A stretch of 64,000 nucleotides of DNA, from the NCBI GenBank assembly GCA_002633005.1, contig NMRA01000050.1, positions 323,679-387,678 on the forward strand, written 5' to 3'. The stretch comes from Phoronis australis (Eukaryota > Phoronida > Phoronidae). Position numbers and translations under genes: made by a program. Below, one piece after another: positions 51,387 through 64,000 of this stretch. The stretch's first letter is position 1; every line of letters begins with the position of its first letter. The notes beneath the pieces were generated by a model, which saw only the letters and a list, made by a program, of their open reading frames with translations, did not search any database and was not told the origin of the DNA.

Positions 51387-52857
51387 CACCCCCTGCATCG
51401 TTTTGGGACCACGCGATGGTGGAATGAACTGTTATTTTTTTTCCAAGCTTGATGTTTAGCCTTTCATCTTAAGGTGTCCCATTTCAGACGGTACCCTCTT
51501 TCGGTGGAGCAGTTCGGGGTAAATGTCCTTTTTTCCCTTTATATGCAAGTATATCTGAGCGTGCACGACAAGGGTACACAGGCACTATACTGATCTGCGC
51601 GTGCACAGGTGTACACAGGCACTATATCTGCGCGTGCGCGACATACAAATAATATATTAACAGTTCATTCCACCACTTTAAAATAGATTAATTTTGACTA
51701 TTTCTAAGAATGGTATGACATGTCATAAGATGTTGATAAGGAATTAATATTAAGGAATGGTGTAATATAAGATCTAAGTTTTTTCATCAGTCCTAGTAAA
51801 TTATACGAATTCTTGTCACTAACCAAAAACAATCCTAAGAATAATGCTGTATACGATGATAAGACTAATATATGTGAACGATGATCAGTCTCATCAGAAT
51901 TCATCATATCAACCAAAATGGAGGAGCAAGATTTTTACAAGAGCATTACTTATTCTAAGTTTAGAAAATATGATTAAGACAGTGAAGAAGACGAACAGTA
52001 CACAGTGTCTATTTTGTTACGTACAAGTTCATTAAGATTGACGGTAAATATAAGGCCCAAAACTAAGCCTTTGAACCAGCAAGGAGCAATGTATATTGCA
52101 TGCAGAAGGGCACGGACTTCTGTGTACCTCCTGAGGGGCGTACATGTAGCTAGGATGGAGCGAGATTCGTCTCGTGCGGAACCCTCTCCGGAGGGGAGGA
52201 GGGGGGAGAGAGAGGCGACACAACAATTCGTGATGATCGGCACTAAACATTTTAGCATCAGAAATATTACATAGATTCATTCAAGTAAGTCAGGCACAAT
52301 CATTTTAATCAATAATCCACTGGTGCCACCTGCCGCCCCGAAGTGTTGTACCAGAGGGTTCCAATTCAATCCCGTCCTGCAGCCATTCTATTGCTGCTTA
52401 TGAATTTCTGTAATTACATCACGTTTCGCCTTTTATAGTTTCTAAACGTGAATTGAAACATTAGAACGTTCTAGAAACCATGTGTAGTTAGTTGTTGCAA
52501 CAAGAGGGGGTTACATATACTAAACTTGACAAATATCCGTGGCGTTGGCACATTGAATTTTGGAATTAAATGCTGAATGACGTCAATATGAACATGTGTC
52601 TTAAAACGCTACACAATATTACCACAAGTCAAACTTTAATAATTCTGCTAAAATTAATGATTGCCTAGAGGCATTTCAATAAACGCAGTATACATTCATT
52701 GACCGGCCTTGGTGCTTTACAAGCTTCATTCAAGGTGTAAAGACATATCAAATCCAAATAGAAAAAATATTCTATAAAGAGTTTGTCTCACCCACTTGTT
52801 AGACAAAATACAGGCTCTATTTTCTATTTTTGGTTATACTAATTGTAGCTCGCTACA
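51387..52857. other. Intergenic, nothing firm
   Basis: A purine-rich GGGAGGAGGGGGGAGAGAGA tract lies near 52190-52213. No gene recognised. Confidence 0.4.
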
Positions 52858-53075
52858 TAAATATAGACAATCTAAATCCGTGGTCATGATCATAATATAG
52901 AATAGTGCACTAAATATATAGAACCTCTAAATCCATGGTCATGACCATCAATATAGAATAGCGGTACATAGGTAGACACTCTGTAGCCATGGTCATGAAC
53001 ATAAATATAGAATAGCGTGCTCCATATATAGAAATTCTAAATCCATGACAATAACCATAATATAGAATAGCGCAC
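52858..53075. repeat. AT-rich tandem repeat, about 4 copies of a ~55-60-bp unit
   Basis: Units built on CTAAATCCATGGTCATGA and ATATAGAATAG followed by GCGCAC/GTGCAC, moderately diverged. Confidence 0.75.
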
Positions 53076-54549
53076 TAATCCCTCTATGTAAATCCGACAC
53101 TGCCAAGCTTTCACGAGGGAAGCTGAGATTCCATATTCATCAGAAAAAACAAAACATTCTTGCACAGCGCAGCCATTCGACCCAAACAACCAAAAATTTG
53201 AAAATACATGCAGTAGGATTGCCACCATCGAAAGAGTGGAATTTTGAAGAACGTGAAGACCACTATTTGTGAATTACACGCACATTAAAGGAGTATTTCC
53301 GATGGCTAGTTATAAAATAATGTTACTGTTTCCCGTAGTATCACAAGCATAGTATCTCTTTTGATGGTGGTTACTACGAGTTGTTTGTTGAAGGAATTAC
53401 CACATGTGGAAAACACTGCCGTCTAGGCTACTATTTGTAATGATCGTGTACATGTCGAAAGGGGTACGCAAAGTACTCTCGCAATCATACACAAAGATTT
53501 CAGCGTATTTTTGTCAGTGGAGTTCAAGTTTACATCCTGAACCGTTTTAGGTACCTCTGAAGATATACCTTAATACGAATGCCCCTATCTCCCATATTCC
53601 CCCGGTTACTCGTCAAAAGTCTGGGAACATGCAAATTCGTTGGTTTCTGATTTACATGTTTATGTACAGCATCTACGAATATCGGTAGATCTTAGAAGCT
53701 AATCTTGTAAGAAAAGGTGATAATTCAGTGAATTTAATTGCAGCCTGAAGATGGAAAAACTTTTTAATCCGATCCCCAAGTAGTAAAGTAATTACACTTT
53801 AGACAATTTTTTCATATCTAAAATAACCCTAAGACATTGATGAAATTCGTACACACAAACCAAAGATAGAAAAAACGTTTTAAAAATCCTTAAATAAAAA
53901 CAAACTCGTTTCTTGGAAAGGTTGTCTACGCAGTTTCTTGGTGTTTTTAGTTTCCAATAGTACTGAGTAATGAAGTTCAAAACTTTCTATTCACCACTTA
54001 TGTATACAGTTCAACATATATAAATTTTGTAATTACCGATATCTGTAGTTGTTTAGTTTGTCATAATATATATGACCTTTTATCTCATCTACACGTCTTG
54101 TTTCACTGTAAAGTAGCTTCGGTATCGCTTCGCAGGTAGCGCATATAAAGTGTTGTACGCGAATGTCTAATCTGAACCCGACCAGCCATTTACGAGATGC
54201 GAAGTCCTGAAGTCAGCCATGTTTGGACATTTTCTGGGGTCCTACAGAAGTTAACAGTTTAGATTAAAAAAAACATTTTATTACGTCATCGGGACGGCAA
54301 CATACCGAGGCACAAGTGTAGAAATTTTTATGAGCGGGGACTCGGCAACTCTGTGGATATAAAGATATCTGTTTTAACACGTAACACCGCACCTGTCTTG
54401 TTACCAGGTAAGTGATTGTAACGTACAAGTTCAGTGGAGAGACAGTTTTTATCAAACTTACATTTGCCTGTAATAACATTAACACAATTATCATTCTACC
54501 GTACAGACATGTGTATCGGTAGCAACAGCAGGTCATTAGAAACTACGCT

Positions 54550-54725
54550 ACGACTGCTGTTCACTCAAACTGTGTATAGCAACGGTACGTCAATAGTAAC
54601 GACGACTCTTGTTCCTAATCAAACTGCGTATAGCAACAGTACGTCAATAGTAACGGCGACTGTTGTTCATAATCAAAAAAAATCAAATGTGTACAGAAAG
54701 AGTACGTCAACAACAACACTCATTG
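54550..54725. repeat. Tandem repeat, about 3 copies of a ~60-bp unit
   Basis: Units contain TATAGCAAC(A/G)GTACGTCAATA, GTAACG(A/G)CGACT and TGTTC(C/A)TAATCAAA; the third is diverged. The long open frame over it (54434-54769) results from the repeat. Confidence 0.7.
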
Positions 54726-55764
54726 TTCATACTTATAATGCTATAATCCAACTGTCATCGCAAAAATGACCACCGACTTACCCGGTTATGACATTGGTCT
54801 TAAACTGTTTCGCGATTCCGATTTCAAGGCTTCTAAAGAAACGATAGTTCGTTATTGCTTGAGACACTGCAAAGCTCTGCGAGTTGGCGTGTCACCGCGG
54901 GACCAATTTGATAGCAGTAAATCGTCTAATCAAAATTTCGCTTCTAGTTGGCTGTAATGAGGGTTCATAGCGGCTCTAAATAAAATGTTCTATAGGTCTA
55001 ATCATACAGGAATAACAAATTGATATTCATAATGGTCATGTCAAGTTTGCCGTGTGAACAGAACACATTTTTAAGCTAAAACCTTTTAAAATCAAAACGT
55101 CGCACACGTAGCAGATCTTCCACCTGATTGGTAACCGGCCTACTGAGAGATTGTGGAAGATTGTGGCCAGAGTTAATCCGTTGAAAGCAAAACACTAACT
55201 CAGTGACGGCGAAAAATCTTCCCCCATTATTATTAGGCCTAATGGGAAACTGTGAATTCAATCCCCACCAACCAAGCTGACCAATCACTTCAAGCCCCCA
55301 ATTTTGTTAAGATAGGCAAGGAGATCTCAAGTTTTTCATTCGCGTGATTTTGCAACGGCTTGCAAGATTCACGCAAGAAACTGGGCCACGGGAATACTTC
55401 CTCTACCAGTTACTAGCGTTCAGCCAATACCTAAAATATATGTTCATGTATAGGACAAACCACCACACTCACTGCAACAAGCACGCTAAATCATTTAGCT
55501 GAACTCTGAATTTTCACATCAGTGGACATAACCCATAATAAACATGAGCAACGCGGACTGAGCCCACGACTGCAAAGCAAACGGTGCTTAAATGGCGCTT
55601 GTATTAGTACCACAAAATCAGACATGCGCGCACCCAGCCTAAAAATGGGAGACACAAATTTTTCAGAATGAGGGCCTTTTACTACTAAGATCGAGCTGTG
55701 AGTTGTGCATTCGCCGAACTTTGGCAGTTCCTGCCTTGTTAGTGGGCTTTTGTCTAGTTTTCTA

Positions 55765-55877
55765 CATTTTTTAGAGTTTTTGTTTCTCTGAGGCGGACCT
55801 TAATTTTTTTGCCCACTTCGACAAATGGGGGGGCTCCTTTGAGACCCCCCCCCCAAGCCCCCGCCCTGGGTGCGCGA
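55765..55877. repeat. Dispersed GC-rich repeat (copy of 28515-28645)
   Basis: Same order of blocks as 28515-28645, ending in a C-run and CCCTGGGTGCGCG. Upstream, GCGCGCACCC(A/T)GC near 55625 also recurs near 28369, so the shared region may be longer. Confidence 0.7.
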
Positions 55878-58800
55878 ATTCTCTTAGCATAGAATATCAG
55901 TGCCAAACGCGTCCAAAGATGGGAAGGTATCGTCGCCGAACAGAAACCTGACAGCCGGCGGTGACGGAGTCACCGGACTACTCTTGTAATCTGATTCGCA
56001 TTCACACATTTGCCAATACGCTTGAAATGGTGATAAACTGAGCTGCAAATTAAAATTGAAACTTCAACGTCTGAACTCATGAATATGAGTCAATTTATGA
56101 GAAATCTACTCTTTATATGCAGTCACCGCTCATGCATACCACACGGCCTGCACCCAGTTGAAGAGCGCCCTAGTGTGGATGCCAGTTAAAACTGCACTCC
56201 ACAATACAGGCTTTAACTCTCTGCAAACGCCAGATAAAAACAATTTGGGTGCAATAACGCCCACCATTGTTAAGAAAGTAGTGCTAGCTATTACGGTTAC
56301 CTGTCCACTTCATTAGCTCAGATCTACATCAATACAAAGGGCGTGCTGAATGGGCAATATAAAAGTTGTCTGGGGCTTAGGGAATCAGAGTGGTGACCAG
56401 TGTAAGCGAGAAATTCTCAATACCGGTTGTGCGGAGTAAGTTTTGGCTGTGCCCCTAAGGGTGGTTTCCACACGCTATTATATACCTTACGAAATGTTGC
56501 GTGGATTTTTAAACTTTTGACATTGCCATGAGTTTTACGCACAAGGAAATCATTTTTATCACATTAAATGATGATGATTTCAAACCACTGTGTACCTACA
56601 ACCACACCACCGATATTCATCGCACAGGAAATTCACTTCTCAAACTACATGTATTGTGACAACACAATAGTTCACTTATCATGAACAAGCTACTGTTTTA
56701 AACCAGACTTTCCATCGATGTGAATATAACGTTGATGACACATTCCAATATTACCTCATTAAATATTTTTGTCTATGTATGTTCACAACAATAATAGACA
56801 GCTGGACATTAAATGACATCACATACTTGTGCTGCCACACAGTGGACGGCCATTGAACATTGGAGTGTCTAACAAAATCCCAATTGAACTCTCCAGACTT
56901 CTCGTCTCCCAGACTAACACAAGGGAACTAAACATTTCTTGGACACAGTTTCAAAGGATGAGAAGTCAGTTGTAAATTTGGTTCCAGTTTTCGCTATTAG
57001 GAAGTAACCATACAACACACAAACAGTTCCAAACGTTCTCTATGGCCAGCTAAGTCAAGAGCAACATTGAAAAGAACCCTTTGAACCATTTTGAATAGGT
57101 GCTTTTATTGTAAAAGGTTTGAGCTGGGGTAATTAAAGGATCTTCCTAAATCTCATGCCATTCTGAAGCTGTGCCAGAAAAATGCCAATTTCTAATCTGG
57201 CATGACACTGATATGAAGATATAAGTTTTGTAACAGTCCTATGAGTATACACCATTTAAGAAACATGATCAGTTTTACGACCAAAAACGTATTTTTGTAA
57301 TTATAGTTGGATGGAATAGACTAGTAAGCTTTGACTATTGTAAGAACTACAAAACAAGAAAATCCATTGCTTTGCGATTTTAATACAAAGCACCTCACCA
57401 ATGTCTGCCAGAAATCAATGCTGGTCATTCTAGCAATTAACTTCACCTATTAAAAATACTTTGCCATTTATCGACTGGGGTTTATCTGCATGAGCAGAGC
57501 ATAATATAGCAACAGATGGGACTGATCTCATAAAATAACTTTTCTCCACAATGACAACTTTAAACAGCAAATAGCATTAAAGGCAAATGTAGCTAACTAC
57601 ACCAGTAGTTCATGACAAAACGAGAACAAAAATATCTTACAAATGTTTAGAATAAACTACTGCACAAGAGCATTCATTTATAAAATGGGGCATAGGCACA
57701 AGATTAGCTTCCCTAGGCCTTCAAAATTCACAGTTTAAAGCCCAGCGCAGCACTAACTGGGTCAAGTCAAAACTGCTACAGTTTGAAGTTTGAGCTTGGT
57801 TTGTAATTAAAATCACTAATAAAATCAATAGTTTTGAATTAATTAAAGAACTTCACGTGATCCATGGTTTTCTCATATTTCACTAGGAATACTAACGTTC
57901 TGTATTAAAAAATAAAAAGGATTTCACACAACCAAAATCCTCAAGATGGTGCTGCAAGAAGCTTCAACATGCAATACAAAGAAACTCGCTGGTTCCTTGT
58001 GTGCCGCTAGGTAGTCAGTAGCCAGCACGGAGGTATCACTTAATTTTCTTAAAGAAATTTTTTTACACTGGCGTTTCTGATTGGCTAGTCAAATTCTCAA
58101 CAGGCAGCGCTTTATGCAAACAAACTAGCATCATAGATACTCTATAGTCTATGCTGGCATGACTGATGGATTGAAGTGTAAATGAGGTCTGATGTACAGA
58201 CAAATCGGTGCTTAAAATTTATGTTCAGGAAACGTGAATCCTAGAAATTGTGGTTGCGCCTTTTTGGAATGTATCTTTCTACTGTCGAAGACTTCTGTTT
58301 ACGATACTGTCCTGTATTCATACAGTATGAATAATCCACCAGTTAAATTAGCCTGATGATGTATGTGCTTCAAGCACGCTGCTATTGAACATCACTGCAG
58401 GAACGAAATAGTTGCTGCGACGCCACTTTCATGACAAAGTTAAAAATCATTCACAGTCCGCCATTTCTTACGGTGTTGTAAAGCTAACCAATGACTGCTG
58501 AGGTTACATCAACCAATGTTAAAGCGCGTGCCACTGCGTGATACCTGCGTGCTGGCTAGGCAGTAGGACACCAGTGAGTACAAAGAAACACCAAAAACCA
58601 ACAGCCTTAAATATTCAATTTATATTCACAATAAAAGCCAAAAAAATAAAACATATAAATTTAAAATCTGAAAAATATCATGAAAGATGATAAATCGTGA
58701 AAAGACATCAAACAAAACATGGAATGTTATCTCAAGGGAATGTAGAAAAGTTAAATACCAAAGTGATTAATGGCAACTTTCAAACCATGTATAAATTCTC

Positions 58801-59447
58801 AGGTTGGTTGAGCACTGATAGTAAATTCATGGACTATGTTGCCATGCTTTTTCTCAGAGGCTGAATCCAATGCAGCAATGAGGAGTCCCTTGTTTCCACG
58901 GAGTACGTTTCATGAAGAGCGACTTAAGTCAGACATTTTGGCTCAAGCTCTACACAACTATTATGAAAAACAATTAAAATCTCATTCTGACTTAAGTAAA
59001 TGTTCACAAAGTCTGAAAATATACACAAAACTGCTTATTACTAAGATAATTTCCATAAATTACATTTAGACTGTAATGCACACATAATTATTTGGCTAAA
59101 GCTTTATTCAGTACTTGTGATGTGGGAGCATAGGATCAAGTTGATGTCTTAAAACTAAGTGACATTCATGAAACAGGCCTCTGGTGTATTCTCACTTCAC
59201 ACTCACTGAATAATGTTTATCCACATAGTGATTATCACATTACAGATGAGTAATAATTTATACAAAGTATCTCAGTAACTAGCAGTAATGAGTACATTCT
59301 CAGGGCGTTTGTACTTTTGCTGACCTGAGATTTAAGCATTTTGCAGAAATAGTGCAAGACCAAACTTATGACTAGGTCATCAATAATTTTTCATGAAATA
59401 AACCTGGAGTCAACTGCACACAGCCAAGACTCATCCCTGGGAGCTTC
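55878..59447. other. Intergenic and probable 3' UTR of the minus-strand gene ending at 59448
   Basis: AT-rich with no coding frame of note. Part of it next to 59447 should be 3' UTR, but I see no clear poly(A) signal that fixes the end. Confidence 0.35.
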
Positions 59448-59746
59448 CTACGGTTCCACAGTGTGAGACTGGTCCAACATACTGTCATCTGTGAGCAGTT
59501 TTGACTCATCAAAGGTCATGTCAAGGTTACTTAGGTCGCCAGGTTCCACCAATAGGGAGTCGTCCACTTCCACAGGTTCCACAACTGTGGCGCCCTCTAC
59601 TGCCACCCCTGATTCTTCATACTGACTCCCAGTGTCAGCCTTCTCGACAGTGAGTTCCACAGTCATCGGGGCTGGGTCAGTGGATGTAGCCTGTTGAAGG
59701 TTATCGGTGTCATGTCTGGAAGTTACCTGTGTTTCTTGATCAACAG
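59448..59746 (-). CDS. Terminal coding exon of an unidentified gene, acidic tail
   Basis: On the minus strand a strong acceptor (TTTCTGTTCTATTTCAG) precedes an open frame of about 98 codons to TAG at 59448-59450; the exon enters in phase 1. The product is acidic and Thr/Val/Glu-rich: MTVELTVEKADTGSQYEESG, GATVVEPVEVDD, LSNLDMTFDESKLLTDDSML, ending DQSHTVEP. It has no Cys/His motif or membrane segment, so it looks like a disordered C-terminal tail, as in many nuclear or cytoskeletal proteins. I do not recognise the family and found no upstream exon within the window. Confidence 0.7.
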
Positions 59747-60126
59747 CTGAAATAGAACAGAAACACATTACTGCAGTGACTGATGTTGCTTCCTCTCCCC
59801 ACATCCACCATATAAAATGCCCTCACTCAAAACATTATTTGTATTCTGACAGATTTTTCATTTGTAGAAGCAAAATCACTGACTTGCAGCAAAATCGAGC
59901 ACAATCCAACCAACTCAACCCAGATGAATGGATAGGGCGAAGAGAAAAGCATTTTAAGGCAGCCTAATCTATTAGCTCATTGTCAATGAGAATCATTTGC
60001 AAAAGTAAGCGTCTTTTCCAAATGAATTCACAACTGCAATCTACGCAGGTGATGTAAACGTGTAGCACACCAAATCAAAAATTACTGGCATTTCAAACCT
60101 ATCGGTGGCATAGCAGGAGATATATA

Positions 60127-60239
60127 GTTTATACAACGTACGTGTTTGTACCAGTGGTTATGATATCGAGATTCGTGATATGCATATCACGAATCGAGAT
60201 ATAATAACACACTGGTACAAACACCTACCTTGTATAACC
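60127..60239. repeat. Near-perfect palindrome, about 56-bp arms
   Basis: Centred on ATGCAT at 60180-60185. The left arm has GTGTTTGTACCAGTG...TATCGAGATTCGTGATATGC and the right arm is its reverse complement with a few mismatches and a small indel (ATCACGAATC...CACTGGTACAAACACC). There is essentially no loop. Confidence 0.9.
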
Positions 60240-63200
60240 TATTTATTCTATGCGCGCCACTTAGGATTCTTTAAAGAAGTGGGTTTGCACAGATTGCTCC
60301 ACTTGTTTTGGAGTCGTTTGTCATCTTTTATCAATGATGATTGCGTAACATGTATGCATGCACGTAAATTTTTTAAGAATGAATTTTTTGCAGCCTGCAC
60401 GACACGGCAGTCAAGTTGTAATTTACAGCAGCTACAGGCTTGGGGTGCATATCTGCTGTTTTCGATATTTTCGTTAAAATTTGAGCTAAATCTATTTCTA
60501 AGTTAAAGTTTGCTTACAATTCTGACAATTTTTCTTGACTTCATTGAGTAATATCTGTGCAGGACACCCAGACGTTGTGGCTGATGCACGTTCAGACGCT
60601 TCTTAAAAATGCTATTTGCGCGCGGTTCTTATCATATTCAGGTAGAAAGTATTCCGAAATTTATCGTAAAATTGACAAAAATACAGTGTTTACATAAGTT
60701 GGGCTAAACGTATTTTGATTGTTTTGAGAACGAATTTAAAAATTTACTCATATTTGACCGTAAAGAACCTCAACCGGTGTAGTGCAATAGTTGACCAAAA
60801 CGAGTTATGCATTTGTAAAGTATATTGCTTTCCTAATCCCAAATATACTGTGGCAAGTTCGAGACTTTTTGTGGTTTAAGTGTTCTCAAGTGTAAAATTT
60901 TACGGTATATTAAGTAACATTGTCAACGATATTTTCATTTCACAATTCATATCATAGTATTGGCATGTGAAAATATTGCGCATGGAGCTGAACCCAAAGT
61001 GATGCTACGGTAAAGTCGCACGATTTTTGGACGGCCCGCCATTTTTGACCAAGAATAAATATTTCCGAAATGAGTTTTTCATAGTCCACGTACAAGGTCC
61101 AAAAACTGTTTTTCAATGATCCTCGAATTTCGGACAATGTCATAAACGTCGGATTTTTGTCCGCAACTTTTGTACAAGGAAAATTTTAGAAACGCTAATT
61201 TGGGATCGACGCAACTCCCGTGTCACTAAAGCGTTCAACGGATGATTACTACTCTATAAGGTTTGAATCCGAGAATTGGTGTAACGGGCTTTGTAATTTT
61301 TACCTTGTCTTGACGATGTCACGACCGTTACTCAATTGTCTTGTGTTTAGCTTGTGTTTGGCGCTTTAGCTACGAAAAGAATCACCGAGTCCCGTATGAC
61401 GAAAATTTCTGATGAAAATACAAATGGGAAATACACCGAAGGCTGCAGTTTTTCGTTGCAGCATAACATGTGCTCTGGTTTAATTAGATCGTGCTGTTCG
61501 ACTTCTCCCCGACTGTGACATTGAACTTGCACGCCTGACATCAACTTGCGTGTTTACGAAACATTTTTATTTTTAAAACGCCCTGGCCTTTGCAAATGCC
61601 CTTGTCAGTGGCTAAAATCTCTCGACGACGTGTCCGGATTTTATCCTTGACGCGATGAGAAATATTTTTTGTTTAGTCCCCCATACACAATAGGCTACAG
61701 CCAAGTCTGTCCGTAGGATATCGTGCGTTCAATGTAGTGTAGATAGTGAACAGCAGCAGCCGAATGAGACGGAGCCAAAGTAAAGCTGGTTAAAAATCAA
61801 ACATAGTGCAAGGCCCAGCACTCAGAAAGGTGCGCGGTGCCCACGCAATTGTTACAGAGACATTGAATCCAAGTCTTATGTTGTGTAAGTGCCGGTGTGC
61901 TATAACACATATCAAAAACTAATGTACATCCACGTAACCACGTTTCACTACCCTTACAAATTTCTGTTGCTCTCTGATAAGCATCGCAGATGCAAGAATC
62001 TCGCTAAAGAAGATGGTGTGATCGTGTGCTTTGTTTGCAATGCCTCACCATACGTCTCGACGTCTTCAGTCTAGCATGTTCACGAGATTCTCATCCTTGC
62101 GGCCTTGGACGCAGACTAGGGTAGAGTTCAGTAGCTGTCTTGGAAAATACAAAAATCTAGCCAAAATCACTCTTTCAATTAAAATACACAATACATCACG
62201 TACTTTCATGAATTCTTGCATTTTAGCGAAGTCCTAGCGTTACGAGCTTTACCTCAGATGTAAACCTAAAAAGACTGAACTAGCGGCGACCCAATTTTGC
62301 TTGCTCATCCACTGGTCTGTGTACTTGTGGTCTTGTTAATTCACACCCTGTACCGTCTGAGGTACAACACCCTGGACTCCATGGTGTCCCGAGATTAAGA
62401 TGAATCCCAACAAGGACATCGGGACCCTGTGGCACTCTCTGTCTGCGGCGACTAAGAAAATCCTCCACCAATCATTTCGAAAAATGACAGTTGAATCAGA
62501 TTTGGTAGTCACTTCTTGTGGTCCTAGGGGTAGGCTAACAAGAATACAGGACCTGGAGTCCGATGCAACGGGCCTGGAACCTGATAGGTGTTTCCGACCC
62601 GGAGTTCCATATCTAGTTTCCACAGGACCTTGTCTTCTTGTCCATGTCACCGCCTTCAGTTGATAGTTTTGAGACAAAAAAGAAACGTGATCTTAAACTA
62701 CAGACCATGCTTTTTGTATTACTTAAGATAGTTTTAGAGGCATTTCAGCTGTAAGTGTGTTTAATTGTGTTTGATTCGAAAGAGATGACTGTTACATTGC
62801 TAATTATTATTCTATTTTTACCCGAGGTGATGCCTTACTTGCAGCAAGGGTAAATAATTTTAGGAAGTATTACCAGCGATTTCCGTATATAAGTTTGGGA
62901 AACCTAACGTCTTATGTAAAAATACACCAGGGCCTATACTCAGCAATGCCGAATACACGAACACAGTATAAATACTGTAGCTCACCCTAATGATATCCTC
63001 GTGGGAATAGCATTATTTTTAGATTTCAAGCATGCATTTTTATTCTCAGATATGCATCCCAGGTATATTTTAGGGAAAAATTTCAGATTCGCAAATTGGC
63101 CATATATTCTGCTGGATTTATATACGGAAATCTACAGTAGATCTTCTTAAACCTGTAAACCATGAAAATTTATTGAGACAGTTTTGTTCTACTAACATTC

Positions 63201-64000
63201 CGTTCATGCAAGCCGGTCAGTACGTTCGCGTTTAAGGCGTTATTGCAACAGGTAAGTGTTGTTTTGATTTTTGTTTGGTGTTTCCATGTTTTATTTTGTA
63301 ATGTATTCCTCTGTTCAGATAGTCACTGTTATTCTTCAACAACATTTCTGTACTTATAATGAGACTTCAGTAAACTCGCGACTGTTCATACTTTAAATGT
63401 TAGCGGAAGTGTGTTGTGTCAATCAGCAGAGACCTGTGGGAAGAACTATTTTCTGTAACTGTAGCAAATATATGACGCAATGAAATGAAAACGGTCGACA
63501 TAGATGAATTGTAATGGGGCTATTCGGAAAATCTACAATCACTAGAGGGCGTGCGTGTACTAGTGGTGATAGATTAACAGCCTCGATTTCGCGAGCCCTT
63601 TAAATACATGGTGAAATGGCTTGCAGCCGTGCCAACTGAATCTGAGATTGCGTTAAAAAAGGTGCTTCTATGAGAGGAAGTGAGCACGACCTCATGAAAA
63701 GGTAAGGTTTGTGATCATTTTAACGATTATTACATGATTATTCTACCGATGCCTGTTAACTGAGGCACTCGCCGATGTCGACTTCGCGGCAGTCAGTCGC
63801 CAGCCAGAGTCTGGTTAATCTTTGTATGTTGTGATATGTGATACGGTACTTGACGTAGCAATCGGGATCTTTTCGTACATCAAAGCATTATTATTGTTTG
63901 GAATGATTTCTAAAAGTTTATCAGTGACAGTTACATCAATCAATGCTGAATATTTATGCTGTCAACTCGATACAGGTTAATGAGTTAAGATTACAATCCA
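60240..64000. other. Region without recognised genes
   Basis: No exon of the minus-strand gene was found. GC-richer open frames on both strands at 62280-62680 show no domain. A short plus-strand frame at 63670-63701 (MRGSEHDLMK then a GTAAGG donor) could be a first exon of a gene to the right, but support is weak. Confidence 0.35.

Noticed and set aside
54434-54769. 111-codon plus-strand frame
   Set aside because: Runs through a ~60-bp tandem repeat and has no domain or splice support.
58836-59069. 77-codon plus-strand frame
   Set aside because: No domain, AT-rich end, and the region is probably 3' UTR of the minus-strand gene.
62280-62680. GC-richer frames on both strands as a gene
   Set aside because: No recognisable domain, no consistent splice sites, and both strands are equally open.

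Overview
This is animal genomic DNA, not bacterial. Its genes are split by many GT-AG introns, the base composition is AT-leaning, and it carries LINE remnants, MITE-like elements, minisatellites and two single-N positions plus one long N run. The two recognisable genes are a cordon-bleu (COBL/COBLL1) actin-nucleator homologue and a beta-1,4-galactosyltransferase. Together with the repeat content they suggest an invertebrate bilaterian; I cannot fix the phylum from this window.

Layout. Positions 658-23162 (+) hold the 3' part of a cordon-bleu homologue. I could phase 13 coding exons plus an optional terminal exon, about 1,590-1,605 residues, from the ubiquitin-like Cobl domain through KRAP-type proline motifs and a Gln-rich coiled coil to two WH2 domains. 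The 5' exons lie before the window. The last intron, if used, has a GC donor and gives an alternative C-terminus. Its introns hold a 43-bp minisatellite split by an inserted element, a 51-bp minisatellite, RTE and CR1/L2-like LINE fragments, a MITE, and a 2-kb block of CTCF-consensus-like motifs.

Positions 28970-36564 (-) hold a complete beta-1,4-galactosyltransferase of 6 coding exons and about 327 residues. All six exons join in frame and the catalytic motifs are present; only the last exon is uncertain. Intron 4 contains a transposon with matching ends and a GATAAG target duplication that spans the assembly gap. A possible promoter with YY1 and E-box motifs lies near 37.6 kb.

Positions 38.8-41.6 kb hold a second block of the CTCF-motif repeat family, inverted relative to the 20.8-22.8 kb block, so the pair flanks the galactosyltransferase. 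Positions 42.0-45.0 kb (-) hold a decayed non-LTR retrotransposon with endonuclease remnant, reverse transcriptase (YADD) and a C-terminal zinc-knuckle-like stretch. Positions 45-59.4 kb are gene-poor and repeat-rich. Positions 59448-59746 (-) hold the acidic terminal coding exon of a third, unidentified gene. A near-perfect ~113-bp palindrome sits at 60.13-60.24 kb.

The genes have no evident joint pathway: cordon-bleu acts on cortical actin and the galactosyltransferase acts in the Golgi. The most unusual signal is the pair of inverted repeat blocks packed with CTCF-like sites, one inside the last cordon-bleu intron and one upstream of the galactosyltransferase.
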